The translations under genes were made by a program, and so were the position numbers. Below are positions 45,364-57,100 of a DNA stretch of 64,000 bases, piece by piece; within the stretch, counting starts at the first letter, position 1, and the number at the start of each line of letters is the position of its first letter. Below the pieces are notes generated by a model that saw nothing but the letters and a program-made list of their open reading frames with translations, made no database searches and had not been told where the DNA came from. Source of the DNA: Prauserella aidingensis (GTDB lineage: Bacteria; Actinomycetota; Actinomycetes; Mycobacteriales; Pseudonocardiaceae); the NCBI RefSeq assembly GCF_024171865.1, contig NZ_JAMTCN010000010.1, positions 81,639 through 145,638 on the forward strand, read 5' to 3'.

Positions 45364-47653
45364 CCGCGCGACCGACCGGATAGCCGAACTGATCGAGGCG
45401 CTTACGCGCAGCACTGAGTTCCTGTTCGGTGAACAGCTCCTCGAACCGCGGCTGAGTCACAAGGGCCTCGACGGTGAGGTCGAGCCTGCCCCGCTCCCAC
45501 AACGCCGCGAAGCCATCCGATACAGCCGGCGAATCAAGGAGTTTGCGTGCGGTTTCCAACGGGCCGAGCTCGGAGAGCATGCTGCGGAAGTACGTCGCAG
45601 CGTAGTTGGCCTCCGTCCGGCTCCGCTCGTACAACTTCAACATCTGTGCACCGAACTCCGCGACACTCTCGGTTTCCGCGGCCGGATTGCTCGGTTGACC
45701 CTCCGGCTCCCCGGTGACACCGTCGTCCGATTCGACGCCCGCCGCACTGTCGCTCCTTCGCTGTACGAAACCCAGCAGCGCGTCGACCGAGGTGAACACT
45801 TCGTAGCCGAGTTCTTCGAGCCGCGGCAGGTCAGCTGCCTCGGCGTCGAGTTCCAGAATCACCGGCTCACCCTGCCCGGGCTGCAACCCCTCGGGCCAGT
45901 ACGCCTCTGCCATCGCCAGAGCACGCCCGGACTCCGGGTCGGCGATCTCCGTGTCGGTGATCGGCTTGACGCACCCGAGCCGGACCATCTCCTCGATCAT
46001 GTCCCGCACCTGCGCGTCCCGGGCGTCCGTCTCGTCTCCGGTCGATACCGCGAGCGGCTGCAGGCCCTGGCCGGCGTGCTGCGACGTGCCCTCGCGAAGC
46101 TGGGACAGAAAACCCTGGGCCGCACCGGCGAGCAGCTCCTTGCGAGCCTCGAGGAAGTCTTCGTACCGGTCAACGTGCCACAGCTCCGGATCCTGCGGGA
46201 TCCATTGCGAGGCCAGCACCCCCGGATGCTTCGATTCCGCCTCGGGAAAGTACTCGGCCGGATTCCTCTTACCGACAGCCAAGTTGCTGTTCTGCGTCAG
46301 GAAGCAGAAGTTGGCGATCGAGTTGACCAGGCTGCGGGGGTACCCGGCCTCGTACAGCAGCGCCTTCGGGAAGATGTGATGCACCTGCAACGACGACAGC
46401 CTGCCGAGCATCTCCGCCTTCAGCTCCAGGCCCGTCCCGAGGTCGCGGGCTCCGTTGACCCGGGTCAGCAGATACAGCAGCGGGTAGAACCGCGATCCGG
46501 TGGTGGATCCGCCGAAGTCATGCGGTTGGACGTCGAGGTTGCCCCCGCGCCACCGCTCGAGCGAACGGATCAAGCCGTCCACGCCGTTCCGCTGTGCGGT
46601 GTCGAAGTCGTGGTTGAGATACGTCTCGGTGGAACCGGCGAAGCGCCCCCACAACGCCGAGTGCACATACCAGTACAGCGCCTTGCCCTGCTCCTCGCTA
46701 TTCGAGAACTCCCCACCGTTGAGCGCAAGCAACCGGCTGATCACCGGGAACGCCATCCGGCCCATCAACACTCGGTCGTGGTCCAGACCGAGACGGCTCG
46801 ACACGACGTCGAGAAAGTGGCCGATATAGTCGGTCGAACTGGTCAGGGACTGGCGGAAGGTAGCCGCCGACACCGCGTCCAGCGAGCTGAACTCCGCACG
46901 ACCGGTGGCGACGCTCGTCGAGTTACGCAGCAGCCAATCAAGGTTGAAGTTGAAGCCCGCCGACTCCCACTTGGCCAGGTGCTCACGCATGACGGTGCGG
47001 GCATCCGGCCAGTCGGAACACAGCTTGGCCAGCGCGAGGTCACCCTTCGTCAGCTTCGTGCCACCGGAGTTGACACGGTTGAAGATGTCGACGACCTCGT
47101 CTGTCGACACGTCCTTCCCGGTGATCTTCTCCTCGTGAAAATCCCGCTCAAGCAGATTACGGAGCTGAGTCAGACGCGCCACGTAGGTCGGCAAGTTCTC
47201 CGGTTCCTTCTCGCTGAAGCCGTTCACGAACGCGGAGATGTCCTCTTGGAACAGTCGCGTGACATCGATCCAGCGATGGTCATCGGCCATGATGCTTGGT
47301 GCGTAGAACTTGAACTGCTCATCGGCGACATTGAAGTAGAGACCGGTGAACGCGTCCGGGTTTCCTTCGAAGAAGCGCGGCGGTTCGCCCTGGATGATCC
47401 CGTACAGCGAGGTGATCCGCTGCTGGCCGTCCAACAGGAGCAGGTGCGTGCCGGTCCCTGCCATACTGCCGCGTACCGATACATCCTCGGCCGCCGTCTC
47501 CCACAACAGCAACCCGCCGACAGGGTGGCCACGGTACAACGAGCGCATCAGACCACGGACCTGGTCGCGGTTCCACACATATCCGCGCTGAAACTCTGGA
47601 AGCAGCATCGTTCCGGTCTCGACCTGGTCGATGATCATCCGCAGCTTGGCCAT
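45356..47653 (-). CDS. DUF262/HNH protein, GmrSD-like nuclease
   Basis: This 765-residue protein combines an N-terminal DUF262 domain and an HNH domain of the DUF1524 type, as in GmrSD type IV restriction enzymes. DUF262 shows LPEFQRGYVWNRDQV and the nucleotide-binding DGQQR motif (75-79). The HNH region has HHIFP (His425-His426) with NSIANFCFLTQNSNLAVGKRNP, where the Asn/His set would bind metal. A further 200 residues at the C-terminus have no recognisable fold. AGGAG lies eight bases before the ATG. It is the last gene of the drmABC-kinase-helicase operon, 34 bp behind the UvrD gene. GmrSD enzymes cut phage DNA with modified bases; here the target is unknown. Confidence 0.88.
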   Translation of the reverse strand: MAKLRMIIDQVETGTMLLPEFQRGYVWNRDQVRGLMRSLYRGHPVGGLLLWETAAEDVSVRGSMAGTGTHLLLLDGQQRITSLYGIIQGEPPRFFEGNPDAFTGLYFNVADEQFKFYAPSIMADDHRWIDVTRLFQEDISAFVNGFSEKEPENLPTYVARLTQLRNLLERDFHEEKITGKDVSTDEVVDIFNRVNSGGTKLTKGDLALAKLCSDWPDARTVMREHLAKWESAGFNFNLDWLLRNSTSVATGRAEFSSLDAVSAATFRQSLTSSTDYIGHFLDVVSSRLGLDHDRVLMGRMAFPVISRLLALNGGEFSNSEEQGKALYWYVHSALWGRFAGSTETYLNHDFDTAQRNGVDGLIRSLERWRGGNLDVQPHDFGGSTTGSRFYPLLYLLTRVNGARDLGTGLELKAEMLGRLSSLQVHHIFPKALLYEAGYPRSLVNSIANFCFLTQNSNLAVGKRNPAEYFPEAESKHPGVLASQWIPQDPELWHVDRYEDFLEARKELLAGAAQGFLSQLREGTSQHAGQGLQPLAVSTGDETDARDAQVRDMIEEMVRLGCVKPITDTEIADPESGRALAMAEAYWPEGLQPGQGEPVILELDAEAADLPRLEELGYEVFTSVDALLGFVQRRSDSAAGVESDDGVTGEPEGQPSNPAAETESVAEFGAQMLKLYERSRTEANYAATYFRSMLSELGPLETARKLLDSPAVSDGFAALWERGRLDLTVEALVTQPRFEELFTEQELSAARKRLDQFGYPVGRAVS

Positions 47654-47687
47654 GTTCGAACTCCTGTCTTGCCCTTCGTCTACGCGC

Positions 47688-49778
47688 CTACTGCCTGGCC
47701 GGCAACAAGCTGCTCGGACTACCGTGCCACGACACCGCGAGCTGTTCCCGCGCGCGGGTGCACGCGACGAACAGCAGGCAGCGTTCCCGCTGGACGTCGT
47801 GCCGGTGGGCCTGTAGGTCCTCGTCGGCCGATATGACCGCGTTGGGTGGCGGCATGTGCTGTTCGCTGACTCCGACCACTGCGAGACACCGGAACTCGAG
47901 GCCCTTCATCCGGTGCATCGTGCCCACTGCTACCGCATCCGAGGCATCCCTGTCATTGGTCAAGGCACGAGCAGATATCGATTCCGCGACGAGTGCGTTC
48001 ACGGCACTGTCCACGAGCCAGTTCGCACGCGCCGCCACGCCGATCTCGGTTGGCTCCACACCCGCGTCGAGCCATTCTCTGAGCTGCGTGCACAACGCGT
48101 CGAGCTCGGCATTCTTCGTCCCGTAGCCGGTCAACGCCGGTGGCGCGCCGTGCATTTCCGAACGACAGCCCGCGATGCTGTCGAGCCCGCCATCCATGTC
48201 GTCGATCGGTTCGCCGCGAACGACACCGAGACTCCATGCGAGGATCTCCGCCGTGGTCCGATAATTCACCGTAAGCCGGCTGGAACGTCCGGTGACAGTG
48301 ATGCCGATGTCCCGCAGGCTGACCCGGCTGTTGTAGATGCGCTGATGGGTGTCCCCGGCGAGGAACAGGTCGTCGGCGCCGGCCGGCACCGCGGCGCGCA
48401 GTAGCCGCCACTGGACGGGACTGAGATCTTGCGCTTCATCGACGACGATGTGCCGGAACGGCTTGTCCGTTCGTCCGGCGAGCAGCCGGGCGGCTTCGGC
48501 GCATACGGTCTCGTGTGTCGACCAGCCGCCTTCGCGCACCTGCCCCTCGAACTCCCAGACGGCCTGCCACACCTGCGCCTTCTGCCGTGGCCCCAGGGCG
48601 CGTCCGCGCCCTGTCCGCTTGGCGGCGAGATATTCCTCGGCGTTCGTGATCTGCTGAGCCAGCACGACCTCCCGCCACTCTGTGCGGAGGAAAGCGTCAG
48701 TGAACGGCACCTGCAGCCGGTCGATGATCGCGCGCCAGAGGCCGGTTTCCTGCTTGCTGTCCAGCAGGCGTGGCGCACCGTGCTGCTCCCGGAACACCTG
48801 ATGGGCGAGCTGATCGACGTTCTTGACCGTGACCCGGTCGCGGATCTCGTCGCTGTCGGCGAGCGTGGTCAGCCCCGCGGACAGCGATCCGGTCAATGTC
48901 GAGGTGAAAGTCGTCAGCAACACCGGGCCGTCGCCGTGCTGCGCCAGATGACGTGCCCGATGCAGCGCGACAACGGTCTTGCCGGTTCCCGGGCCGCCCG
49001 TCACGCGAGCTGACCCCCGGTAACGCGCCTCGACCAGCTTGTGCTGTACCGGGTGCAGGTACACCCGCCACAACGCGAACGACTGGCGCAGAATGGTCAG
49101 CAGCTCTTCGGGTCCGTCGACCAGCACCACCCGGTCAGTACTGCGGGCCACGGCGGCGTCGAGGTCGTCCGGATCGAACCGTTCGCCGGTGATCACATCA
49201 CCCAGCTCGGTCCACACCTCTTCGGGAGTCAACCCCGCGGCCAGCCCCGCCAGCACATCCCACTGCACACCGGGCAGGAACGACCGGGCGGCGTCGAGCT
49301 GTATCTGGTCGGTCAGGGCCCGGGCGAACGCCAGTGTCTGCTCGTCGATCCCCAGCTTGCGCAGATCCGCGTCCTTGACGGTGTCGAACAGGTGCGCCGG
49401 TGCGTGAGCCGCCATACCCGACAGCTCCGGCAGGGCACCCTCGATGGCAGCGACGTCCCTGATCTCGATCCGGCCCGTGGCCGCGTTCACCGAAGCGCTG
49501 CGGCGCTGCGCCCACTGGTAGGCATCGTCGTGAGGCAGCACGGTCAGGAGCGTGTAGGTGTCCCCGGACTCGGGCGCGAGTACGACGCCGCGCCAGAAGT
49601 CGGTAATGCGGATGGTGCGAAACCGCAGGTCCCGGGCGTTGGAGACCTTCTCCAGATGCTGTCCCGCATGTGATGACTGCTCGAACTTGCTGAACGCCGC
49701 ATCGACGCGTTCCTGGACGGACTTCTCCAGCTTCGAATACTCGCGCAGGAAATCCCTGTCGATCGCCAACTGAGGCAC
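47688..49778 (-). CDS. UvrD-like helicase with N-terminal RelE/ParE-like domain
   Basis: This 696-residue fusion has two parts. About the first 100 residues (FLREYSKLEKSVQERVDAAF, then DLRFRTIRITDFWRGVVLAP and LPHDDAYQWAQRR) have the size and pattern of a RelE/ParE-type toxin fold. A 3'-5' superfamily-1 helicase follows: Walker A GGPGTGKT (about 261-268), VDEAQDLSPVQW, RLTVNYRTTAEI, and at the end GTMHRMKGLEFRCLAVVG with LLFVACTRAREQLAVSWHG. GTG 49778 has GGGGGAG upstream. It lies 13 bp behind the kinase gene. No antitoxin is adjacent. Whether the N-terminal domain is an active RNase or a binding module cannot be seen. Confidence 0.85.
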   Translation of the reverse strand: MPQLAIDRDFLREYSKLEKSVQERVDAAFSKFEQSSHAGQHLEKVSNARDLRFRTIRITDFWRGVVLAPESGDTYTLLTVLPHDDAYQWAQRRSASVNAATGRIEIRDVAAIEGALPELSGMAAHAPAHLFDTVKDADLRKLGIDEQTLAFARALTDQIQLDAARSFLPGVQWDVLAGLAAGLTPEEVWTELGDVITGERFDPDDLDAAVARSTDRVVLVDGPEELLTILRQSFALWRVYLHPVQHKLVEARYRGSARVTGGPGTGKTVVALHRARHLAQHGDGPVLLTTFTSTLTGSLSAGLTTLADSDEIRDRVTVKNVDQLAHQVFREQHGAPRLLDSKQETGLWRAIIDRLQVPFTDAFLRTEWREVVLAQQITNAEEYLAAKRTGRGRALGPRQKAQVWQAVWEFEGQVREGGWSTHETVCAEAARLLAGRTDKPFRHIVVDEAQDLSPVQWRLLRAAVPAGADDLFLAGDTHQRIYNSRVSLRDIGITVTGRSSRLTVNYRTTAEILAWSLGVVRGEPIDDMDGGLDSIAGCRSEMHGAPPALTGYGTKNAELDALCTQLREWLDAGVEPTEIGVAARANWLVDSAVNALVAESISARALTNDRDASDAVAVGTMHRMKGLEFRCLAVVGVSEQHMPPPNAVISADEDLQAHRHDVQRERCLLFVACTRAREQLAVSWHGSPSSLLPARQ

Positions 49779-49791
49779 TACCGGCTCCCCC

Positions 49792-51390
<1,599 letters not shown>

Positions 51391-51472
51391 GCGACCCTCC
51401 TATGCACAGTGATCCCGACAATTACCACATTGCGGGTGGAGTGATCTTGATCCGATCGGGCCAAGCACAAAC

Positions 51473-52246
51473 TCACAATGCCCCCTGTGCACTCACGGCC
51501 AACGGCTGCAGGATCCCATGGTTACGCAATTCGAGGATGTGCTCGGCCGTCCGTGCAGGTGCGCTGCCACCCCGCACCAGCGTGCCCGCCTCGATGTTCT
51601 TCTCCACGCCGGACTGGGTGAGGTTGGCACTGGAGACCAACAGGACACGACGATCGGCGACCGCGAGTTTGGCGTGCAGCTTCGACCGCGGCTCCGTACG
51701 CTGCGTTATGGGCCAGTGCCACAGCCGTACTCCCGGTATCCCGGCGAACGCCGCGGCGGGCTCGTGACCGGCCAGCGCGCTGCCGGCGCCCTGCAACGTC
51801 TCCACGACGACCGTGGTCTCAACGCCACGTTCGACAGCGGCAGACAGTGCTTCCCGCAATGGTTGGTGGCGCCGGCCCGAGTACGTCATGAGCACCAGCT
51901 CCGTCGTCGCCTCACCGACGACCTGGATCAGTGCCTGCGCGGTGGCCCGCACCGGAACGGAGTGCGTACTCGGGCCGCTCCACACCGTCTCCACCGAGAC
52001 CGACGCGCTTTGCTCGGCATACCCGGCGGCAAGACCACGCAGAAAGGCCGCCGCCTGTTCCACCGGAACGCTCTCGTCCTCCCGGGTTCGCAGAATCGGG
52101 CGGGCGTACTCGCCCGCCGCATACCCGAGCTCGGCCAGCACAGCGTGTTCGGGCCAGCCCGCTCCGATCCTTCCCGCCAAGCCACGTAGTACCGCCGCAC
52201 CGAGATGCGGTGCGGCGGCGGTTGCGGTCTCCTCGAATGCGCTCAC
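51473..52246 (-). CDS. drmC: DISARM protein DrmC, phospholipase-D family
   Basis: This 257-residue protein has one clear HKD motif, HAKLAVAD (His191, Lys193, Asp198), followed by SSANLTQSGVEKNIEAG, as in PLD-type nucleases. The first half contains a degenerate second strand set (VLMTYSGRRHQPLREAL) in place of another HKD copy, so a dimer would be needed for a complete active site. Size and position match DrmC of DISARM. Its ATG overlaps the drmB stop by ATGA. DrmC is reported to be dispensable in some systems; no direct statement is possible here. Confidence 0.9.
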   Translation of the reverse strand: MSAFEETATAAAPHLGAAVLRGLAGRIGAGWPEHAVLAELGYAAGEYARPILRTREDESVPVEQAAAFLRGLAAGYAEQSASVSVETVWSGPSTHSVPVRATAQALIQVVGEATTELVLMTYSGRRHQPLREALSAAVERGVETTVVVETLQGAGSALAGHEPAAAFAGIPGVRLWHWPITQRTEPRSKLHAKLAVADRRVLLVSSANLTQSGVEKNIEAGTLVRGGSAPARTAEHILELRNHGILQPLAVSAQGAL

Positions 52247-54150
52247 GGTGCCCCAGGGAACAACGACAGCTCGGGATCACTGATGGGGACGACGAAGCGG
52301 CGGTCGAGGAACCGGTTGCCGCGTTCACAGGTTGTCTCCGAGACGAACAGGCATACGTGGCACGCGGCGCCGTGGAGGAAGTCGGCCGGCGGCTGCGGCA
52401 GACGTTCCGCACACAGCGGGTCGGACGAGCAGCGCATGGCGTCCCGCAGGGCGCGCCGGGTGATCCGCACGAGTTGCTCGGGCTCAGCCTGCGAGACCAA
52501 GCCGCCGAGCGTTCCTTCGGCATCGGGCACAGCGGTGTAAATGAGGATGCCGCTGCGCGGATCGTCCTCCGTGCCCGCGTAGATCCGCTCGGACAGGCTG
52601 GCCGAGCTGTATCCGCATTCGAGGGCAATGGTGCGGATGAGCAGGTGAGAGAACGTGTGCAGCGCGATATAGCGCTCGCCGGGCCAGTACGCCATCGGAT
52701 CGAACTTGCCGGGCAACCGGTCCGAATAGCGGTTCTTACGGAACTGCTCGTAAGCCTCACGATGCTGGCGCATGGCCCGCATATCGGTCACCCGCTGTTC
52801 CCACTGGGCAAGCAGTTCCTCAGGAACACGCAGGAACACGCCCTCGCCGCGCACCTCGCTGGCCGGCACCCAGCTCGGCTTGTCCCGCGACAGCGGCGCG
52901 ACTTCGACCAGTTTCGGATCGTCCGGGTCCGGCGAGTCGAGGCGGGTGAAACCGACGAGTGCACGCACTTCCCGCAGCTGCTCGGCCTGGATCACGTCCT
53001 CGTAGTAACCCTTGAGCGGAGCCGGCACACCCTCGTCGAGGCGGCGCAAGGCGAAGTCGTCCATCGGCTCCGCCAGCCTCGGCGCCGTGAACGCTTGCCA
53101 TTCGGCGGTACGCAGGTCCGGGTAGCCTTCTTCCGGCCCGTCGTCGGCCTCCTGTTTGGCCGCCCGTACGCGTTCCACGGCCGCGCTGATCTCGTCGTCA
53201 CTCCAGCGGGCGAGTTCACGGAAGGCGGGGACGTTGTCCCGGCCGAACGCATACATCGACACCGGTAGTTGCGATACGGCGTCCCAGTGCCGCTCCACGA
53301 TGCTGTCCAGCTCGCTGCCGGTGGTTTCGGGTACCCACAGGGTCGACAGGGTTTGCGCGAACCACTGGTTGGAAGCCCCGATCACCAGGACTTTGGGCGG
53401 CAGCTTGGAGCCGCACCCGGAGGGGTCGAACGTCCCGAGGTGCGGATGCCGCGCCCGGCAGCGGGGCAAGGTTTCCTCGCCCCGCTGACCCATCGCCTGA
53501 CGGATGTTGCGGCGGGAATCGCAGCTGACACACCGAATCCACACGTTCGCGCCGAGGTTGCCACCCTGGTCGTCCATCTGCATGCGCGGCTGGGGCGTCT
53601 TCGGGCACGCTTGGCCGGCATGCACGAACTCGCGGTAGGGGAATTCGTCGAGGTGGCCCGCGGTACAGGCCAGTACGAACCTCGCCGGCACGGCCAGCGG
53701 CCGCCCGGACTTCTTCTTTGCGCAGTCCCGATGGAAGAACCGGGCATCGTGCGGGCGACGTGGTTTGGAGTTGTCGAACGTGAACACCTGGGAATCGATG
53801 GCGGCCAGCTCGTTGCACGCCGTACAGCGGAACCAGGATGGAAACGGCATGGTGGGCACCCCGACCCGGGACGCGGGGCCGGTCGGTTCGGTGTCGATGC
53901 CGTCCATCCAGGGGGCTGGACGGAGCTCGCTGACCTTGGGGCCGGCGATCGCACGGACCGCACCGAGCAGCCGGGGTTCGGCGATCGGGCCCCACCCTTC
54001 CTGCCCCTCGACGGCGGCGAAGTTCCAGTCGTCCAGCCCACGGATCAATACCGAGAAGTTGGGCAGGTCGACGAGAGCGCCCACTCCGCTGGTGAACATC
54101 AAGTGGCTGGGTCGCACGGCGCCGACGCGGCGGCGATGCTGTGTACTCAT
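52243..54150 (-). CDS. drmB: DISARM protein DrmB (DUF1998)
   Basis: This 635-residue protein matches the DISARM core member with a DUF1998 domain. The C-terminal third has RTIALECGYSSASLSERIY, DDPRSGILIYTAVPDAEGT and the cysteine set CSSDPLC...HGAACHVCLFVSETTCERGNRFLDR, which probably binds zinc. The N-terminal half has further CxxC-like pairs (CTACNELA, CVSCDSRR, CRARHPHLG). The start ATG at 54150 overlaps the drmA stop by ATGA, with GGGGGAAG upstream; the frame continues 39 codons upstream inside drmA. DrmA and DrmB form the DNA-loading complex of DISARM; here they are translationally coupled. Confidence 0.93.
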   Translation of the reverse strand: MSTQHRRRVGAVRPSHLMFTSGVGALVDLPNFSVLIRGLDDWNFAAVEGQEGWGPIAEPRLLGAVRAIAGPKVSELRPAPWMDGIDTEPTGPASRVGVPTMPFPSWFRCTACNELAAIDSQVFTFDNSKPRRPHDARFFHRDCAKKKSGRPLAVPARFVLACTAGHLDEFPYREFVHAGQACPKTPQPRMQMDDQGGNLGANVWIRCVSCDSRRNIRQAMGQRGEETLPRCRARHPHLGTFDPSGCGSKLPPKVLVIGASNQWFAQTLSTLWVPETTGSELDSIVERHWDAVSQLPVSMYAFGRDNVPAFRELARWSDDEISAAVERVRAAKQEADDGPEEGYPDLRTAEWQAFTAPRLAEPMDDFALRRLDEGVPAPLKGYYEDVIQAEQLREVRALVGFTRLDSPDPDDPKLVEVAPLSRDKPSWVPASEVRGEGVFLRVPEELLAQWEQRVTDMRAMRQHREAYEQFRKNRYSDRLPGKFDPMAYWPGERYIALHTFSHLLIRTIALECGYSSASLSERIYAGTEDDPRSGILIYTAVPDAEGTLGGLVSQAEPEQLVRITRRALRDAMRCSSDPLCAERLPQPPADFLHGAACHVCLFVSETTCERGNRFLDRRFVVPISDPELSLFPGAP

Positions 54151-57100
54151 CGGTTGCTTCCCCCATTCGCGGACGGGTTCCATGCCGCGTCGCCGAGCTC
54201 GTCCCCGGATGCGTCCTCGAGGCCCGTGTCCGTGGATGTCGTGGTGTCCGGCGGGCCGAACGACCATTCAGGAGCGTTGTACGTCGACGTATACAGCTCG
54301 TCGCCACCAGGAACGAGCAGGTTGATCTCGTTTTCGGTTTCGCGCATCGAGCGCGCGACGGTGGTCTCCTGCCAGCGACCGTCACCCGGGGCTCGCAGCA
54401 GGCCGGTGAGCAGCTGCTGCTTCGCGGTCTGCTTCTCGTAGCCGAGCTGGGTGGATCCCTGCTTGCGCTGCTTCCACACGTCGGTCAGTGCGGCCAGCCG
54501 CTCGGCGAGGTAGTCGCGACCACGCTGTCCGTACACGATCTCGGCTCGGGTGAGCATCCGCTCCGCGATGGCACGCACGAACGGCCCGTCCAGGTCGACC
54601 TGGTGTGCGTCCGCGTTTCGGGAATGGGATTCCGCCGCGTGGCGCACCGCCGCGATAAAGGCCGCAGCGGTTCCGCGGTCGAGCGAGCGCCGCGTGTACG
54701 GCGTCACGGACAGGGCTTCGACCTGGCGGTAGAACGTGGCGTGATAGTGCTCGAAGTCCTCGTAGTGAGCGAGATCCCGGGGTCTGGTCCAGTTGTACAA
54801 CGTCACCACCAGCCCGGGGCGCCGCGGATCACGGCCGATCCGGGACGAGGCCTGGATGTACTCCGCGGTGTTCTTCGGTTGACCGGTCACCATCATCAGC
54901 CCGAAGCGGGAGACATCGACGCCTACCTGGAGCATCGACGTCGCCAGCACCGCGTCAACCGGAAGCCGGCCGCTGCGGTGCCGGTCTCGCGAGCGTTCGG
55001 CGAGCGGGTGCGCGGCAGGGTCGTTCTGCCCTCCCCGCGACGACTTGGTGCGCGCGCTTAGCACCTCTCGCCAGTTGTCGGCGATGGCGCGGCGGCGGGT
55101 GCTGGTGTCGACGTCGGGGTCGAAACCGACTTCGAGGTGTTTGAGCACGTTGCTGATCTCGCCGGACGAGATGCGCGACGTCAGTTCCTGCACGGTCAGC
55201 ATCGACGCAGGCCCGCCGAGGCGGTCGGAGATGCCCCGGAAGCGGCCGTGGCGCCGCACCCGCGTGGTGATGTCGTCGTCGAGGTAGCGGCGCATCCCGG
55301 CGAGTTCCCGGGTGGCGTTGAAGTAGCCGACCATTGTCATGTACGGGTCCGCGGGCCGGCCGTACGTGTCGAACACGGTCTGCCCGGCGAGCAGCAAGAT
55401 TTCCGCGATCCGGATCTCAGCGGATTTCAGGCGCACACCGTGTGCACACACCCCAAGGTAGCGGCGGCCAGGGTTGGTCTCGTCGACCGGCACCTGACGG
55501 GAGAAGAACGTGTCCGATACATCGGTGACTTGCGGCGGAAAGATCTCCAGCCCACGGGCGAATACCCCGCGAACCTGTTCGGCAGCACGTTTGGTCGTGG
55601 CGGTCGAGGCGACGATCTTCGGCGCGGCGCGGTTGCCCGTGGGGGTCGTCCAGCTGCTCAGCTCGTCCACGGCGGCTTCGAACAGTCCGACCGTCGTGCC
55701 GAGTGCGCCGGAGATGAGGTGCAGCTCGTCCTGGATGATCAGGTCCGGCGGTCGAAGCGACACGACGGCCCGACTGGTGACGCCGGGGAGCTTGCTGGTC
55801 TTGTTGTGCCTGCCGCCGCATTTGGCCTTGGGGTCGAGGTCCTCGTGCCGATATCCGTGCCGGGGGCAGTACTGGTGGACGCGGCCGAACAGCATGCCCG
55901 CGAAGCCCTTCCACGGTAGCTGCGCCAGCTTGTCCACGGTCGCGATGATCAGGCTCGGCACCAGGCGGTAGATCTCCTCGTCCACGGTGAGGATGGGCAG
56001 TCCTTCGGGCGACTGCGGACGGGAGAACGGGCACGCGAACGAGCCCTCGGCGTTGGGGCAGTACAGGTAGATGCGGCGGGCATCCGCGTCGGTGTGCAGG
56101 TCCCGGTGTGCTTGGAGGGCTGCACCGCACCACGGGCACGCAAGCGTTTGCAGCACGTTGACCCGCATGCCGCTGCCCGCTTCGCGGGCTTCCGCGATCT
56201 GGTCGGACGCTTCGTCCACCCAGTTCGGAGAGACGCTGCCACCGACCCACAGGCCGATCCGGAACGGCTCGGCGCCCCAGGTGTCCGGGTCCTCCCTGCG
56301 CAGCATTTCGGTGGCACAGACGAGGGAGGCAGCGCGCTGGAACTGTTGCGCGGTGAGCAGCCGGAGGGTGTAGCGCATCAACGCCGCGACTCCGGCCGCG
56401 CCGTCCCGCGCCTGCTGCCCGCTGCCGACGGTGCCCTGCAGGCGGCGGATCGCGAACGTGAACGCCGTCAGCCCCAAATATGCCTCGGTTTTGCCACCTC
56501 CCGTGGGGAAGAACAGCAGGTCGACGGTCGCGTCGCTGTTCGCGGCCCGTTCCGGGTGGTCGGCGTTGGCGAGTGACGGCAGGTTGAGCAGGACGAAGGC
56601 GAGCTGGAACGGCCGCCAAGACGCGGCGCCGGTTCCCCGCGCGTCCACCGTGGCCTTGGCGTCGGCGTAGCTGACGGCCGGGTCTTCGCGGATCCTGCCG
56701 ATGTCGGTGTGCCGCCGCTGCGCGGCCATGGCCCGGTTGGCGAAGCGGAAGGAGCGCAGAGCGTCGTCGTGTCCGGGCGAAGCCGGGTCGGCCAGCAGCG
56801 TGATGCCGGCTCGGATGCGCTCACAGGCACGACGTGCGGTGAAGACGGCTGATTCGGCGGTCCTGCGCAGGTTGTCGGGAAGCTGCCCGACCTCGCCTTC
56901 GCGTTCGTCGAGCCACGCGGCGTAGCCATCGACTAGCGGAGCGAGCCCGGTGCGAAGCTGCTCCGGCTCGGCCTCGGCGAGAGCGTCCATGGACAGCTCG
57001 GTTCCGGCGAGCGGGGTACCGGCGCCGCTGGGCGCCTCGGTGGCGGGCACGTTGTAGGCGGGCAGCCAGGTGGTCTCCAGCTTGTGGGTCCGCCGAGCGC

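Noticed and set aside
44903..47836. 977-codon plus-strand frame over the DUF262 gene
   Set aside because: The minus strand carries the DGQQR and HHIFP motifs and a ribosome site; the plus frame has none.
54151..54267. N-terminal extension of drmB
   Set aside because: It would overlap the end of drmA by 120 bp; ATG 54150 has a ribosome site and the common ATGA coupling.
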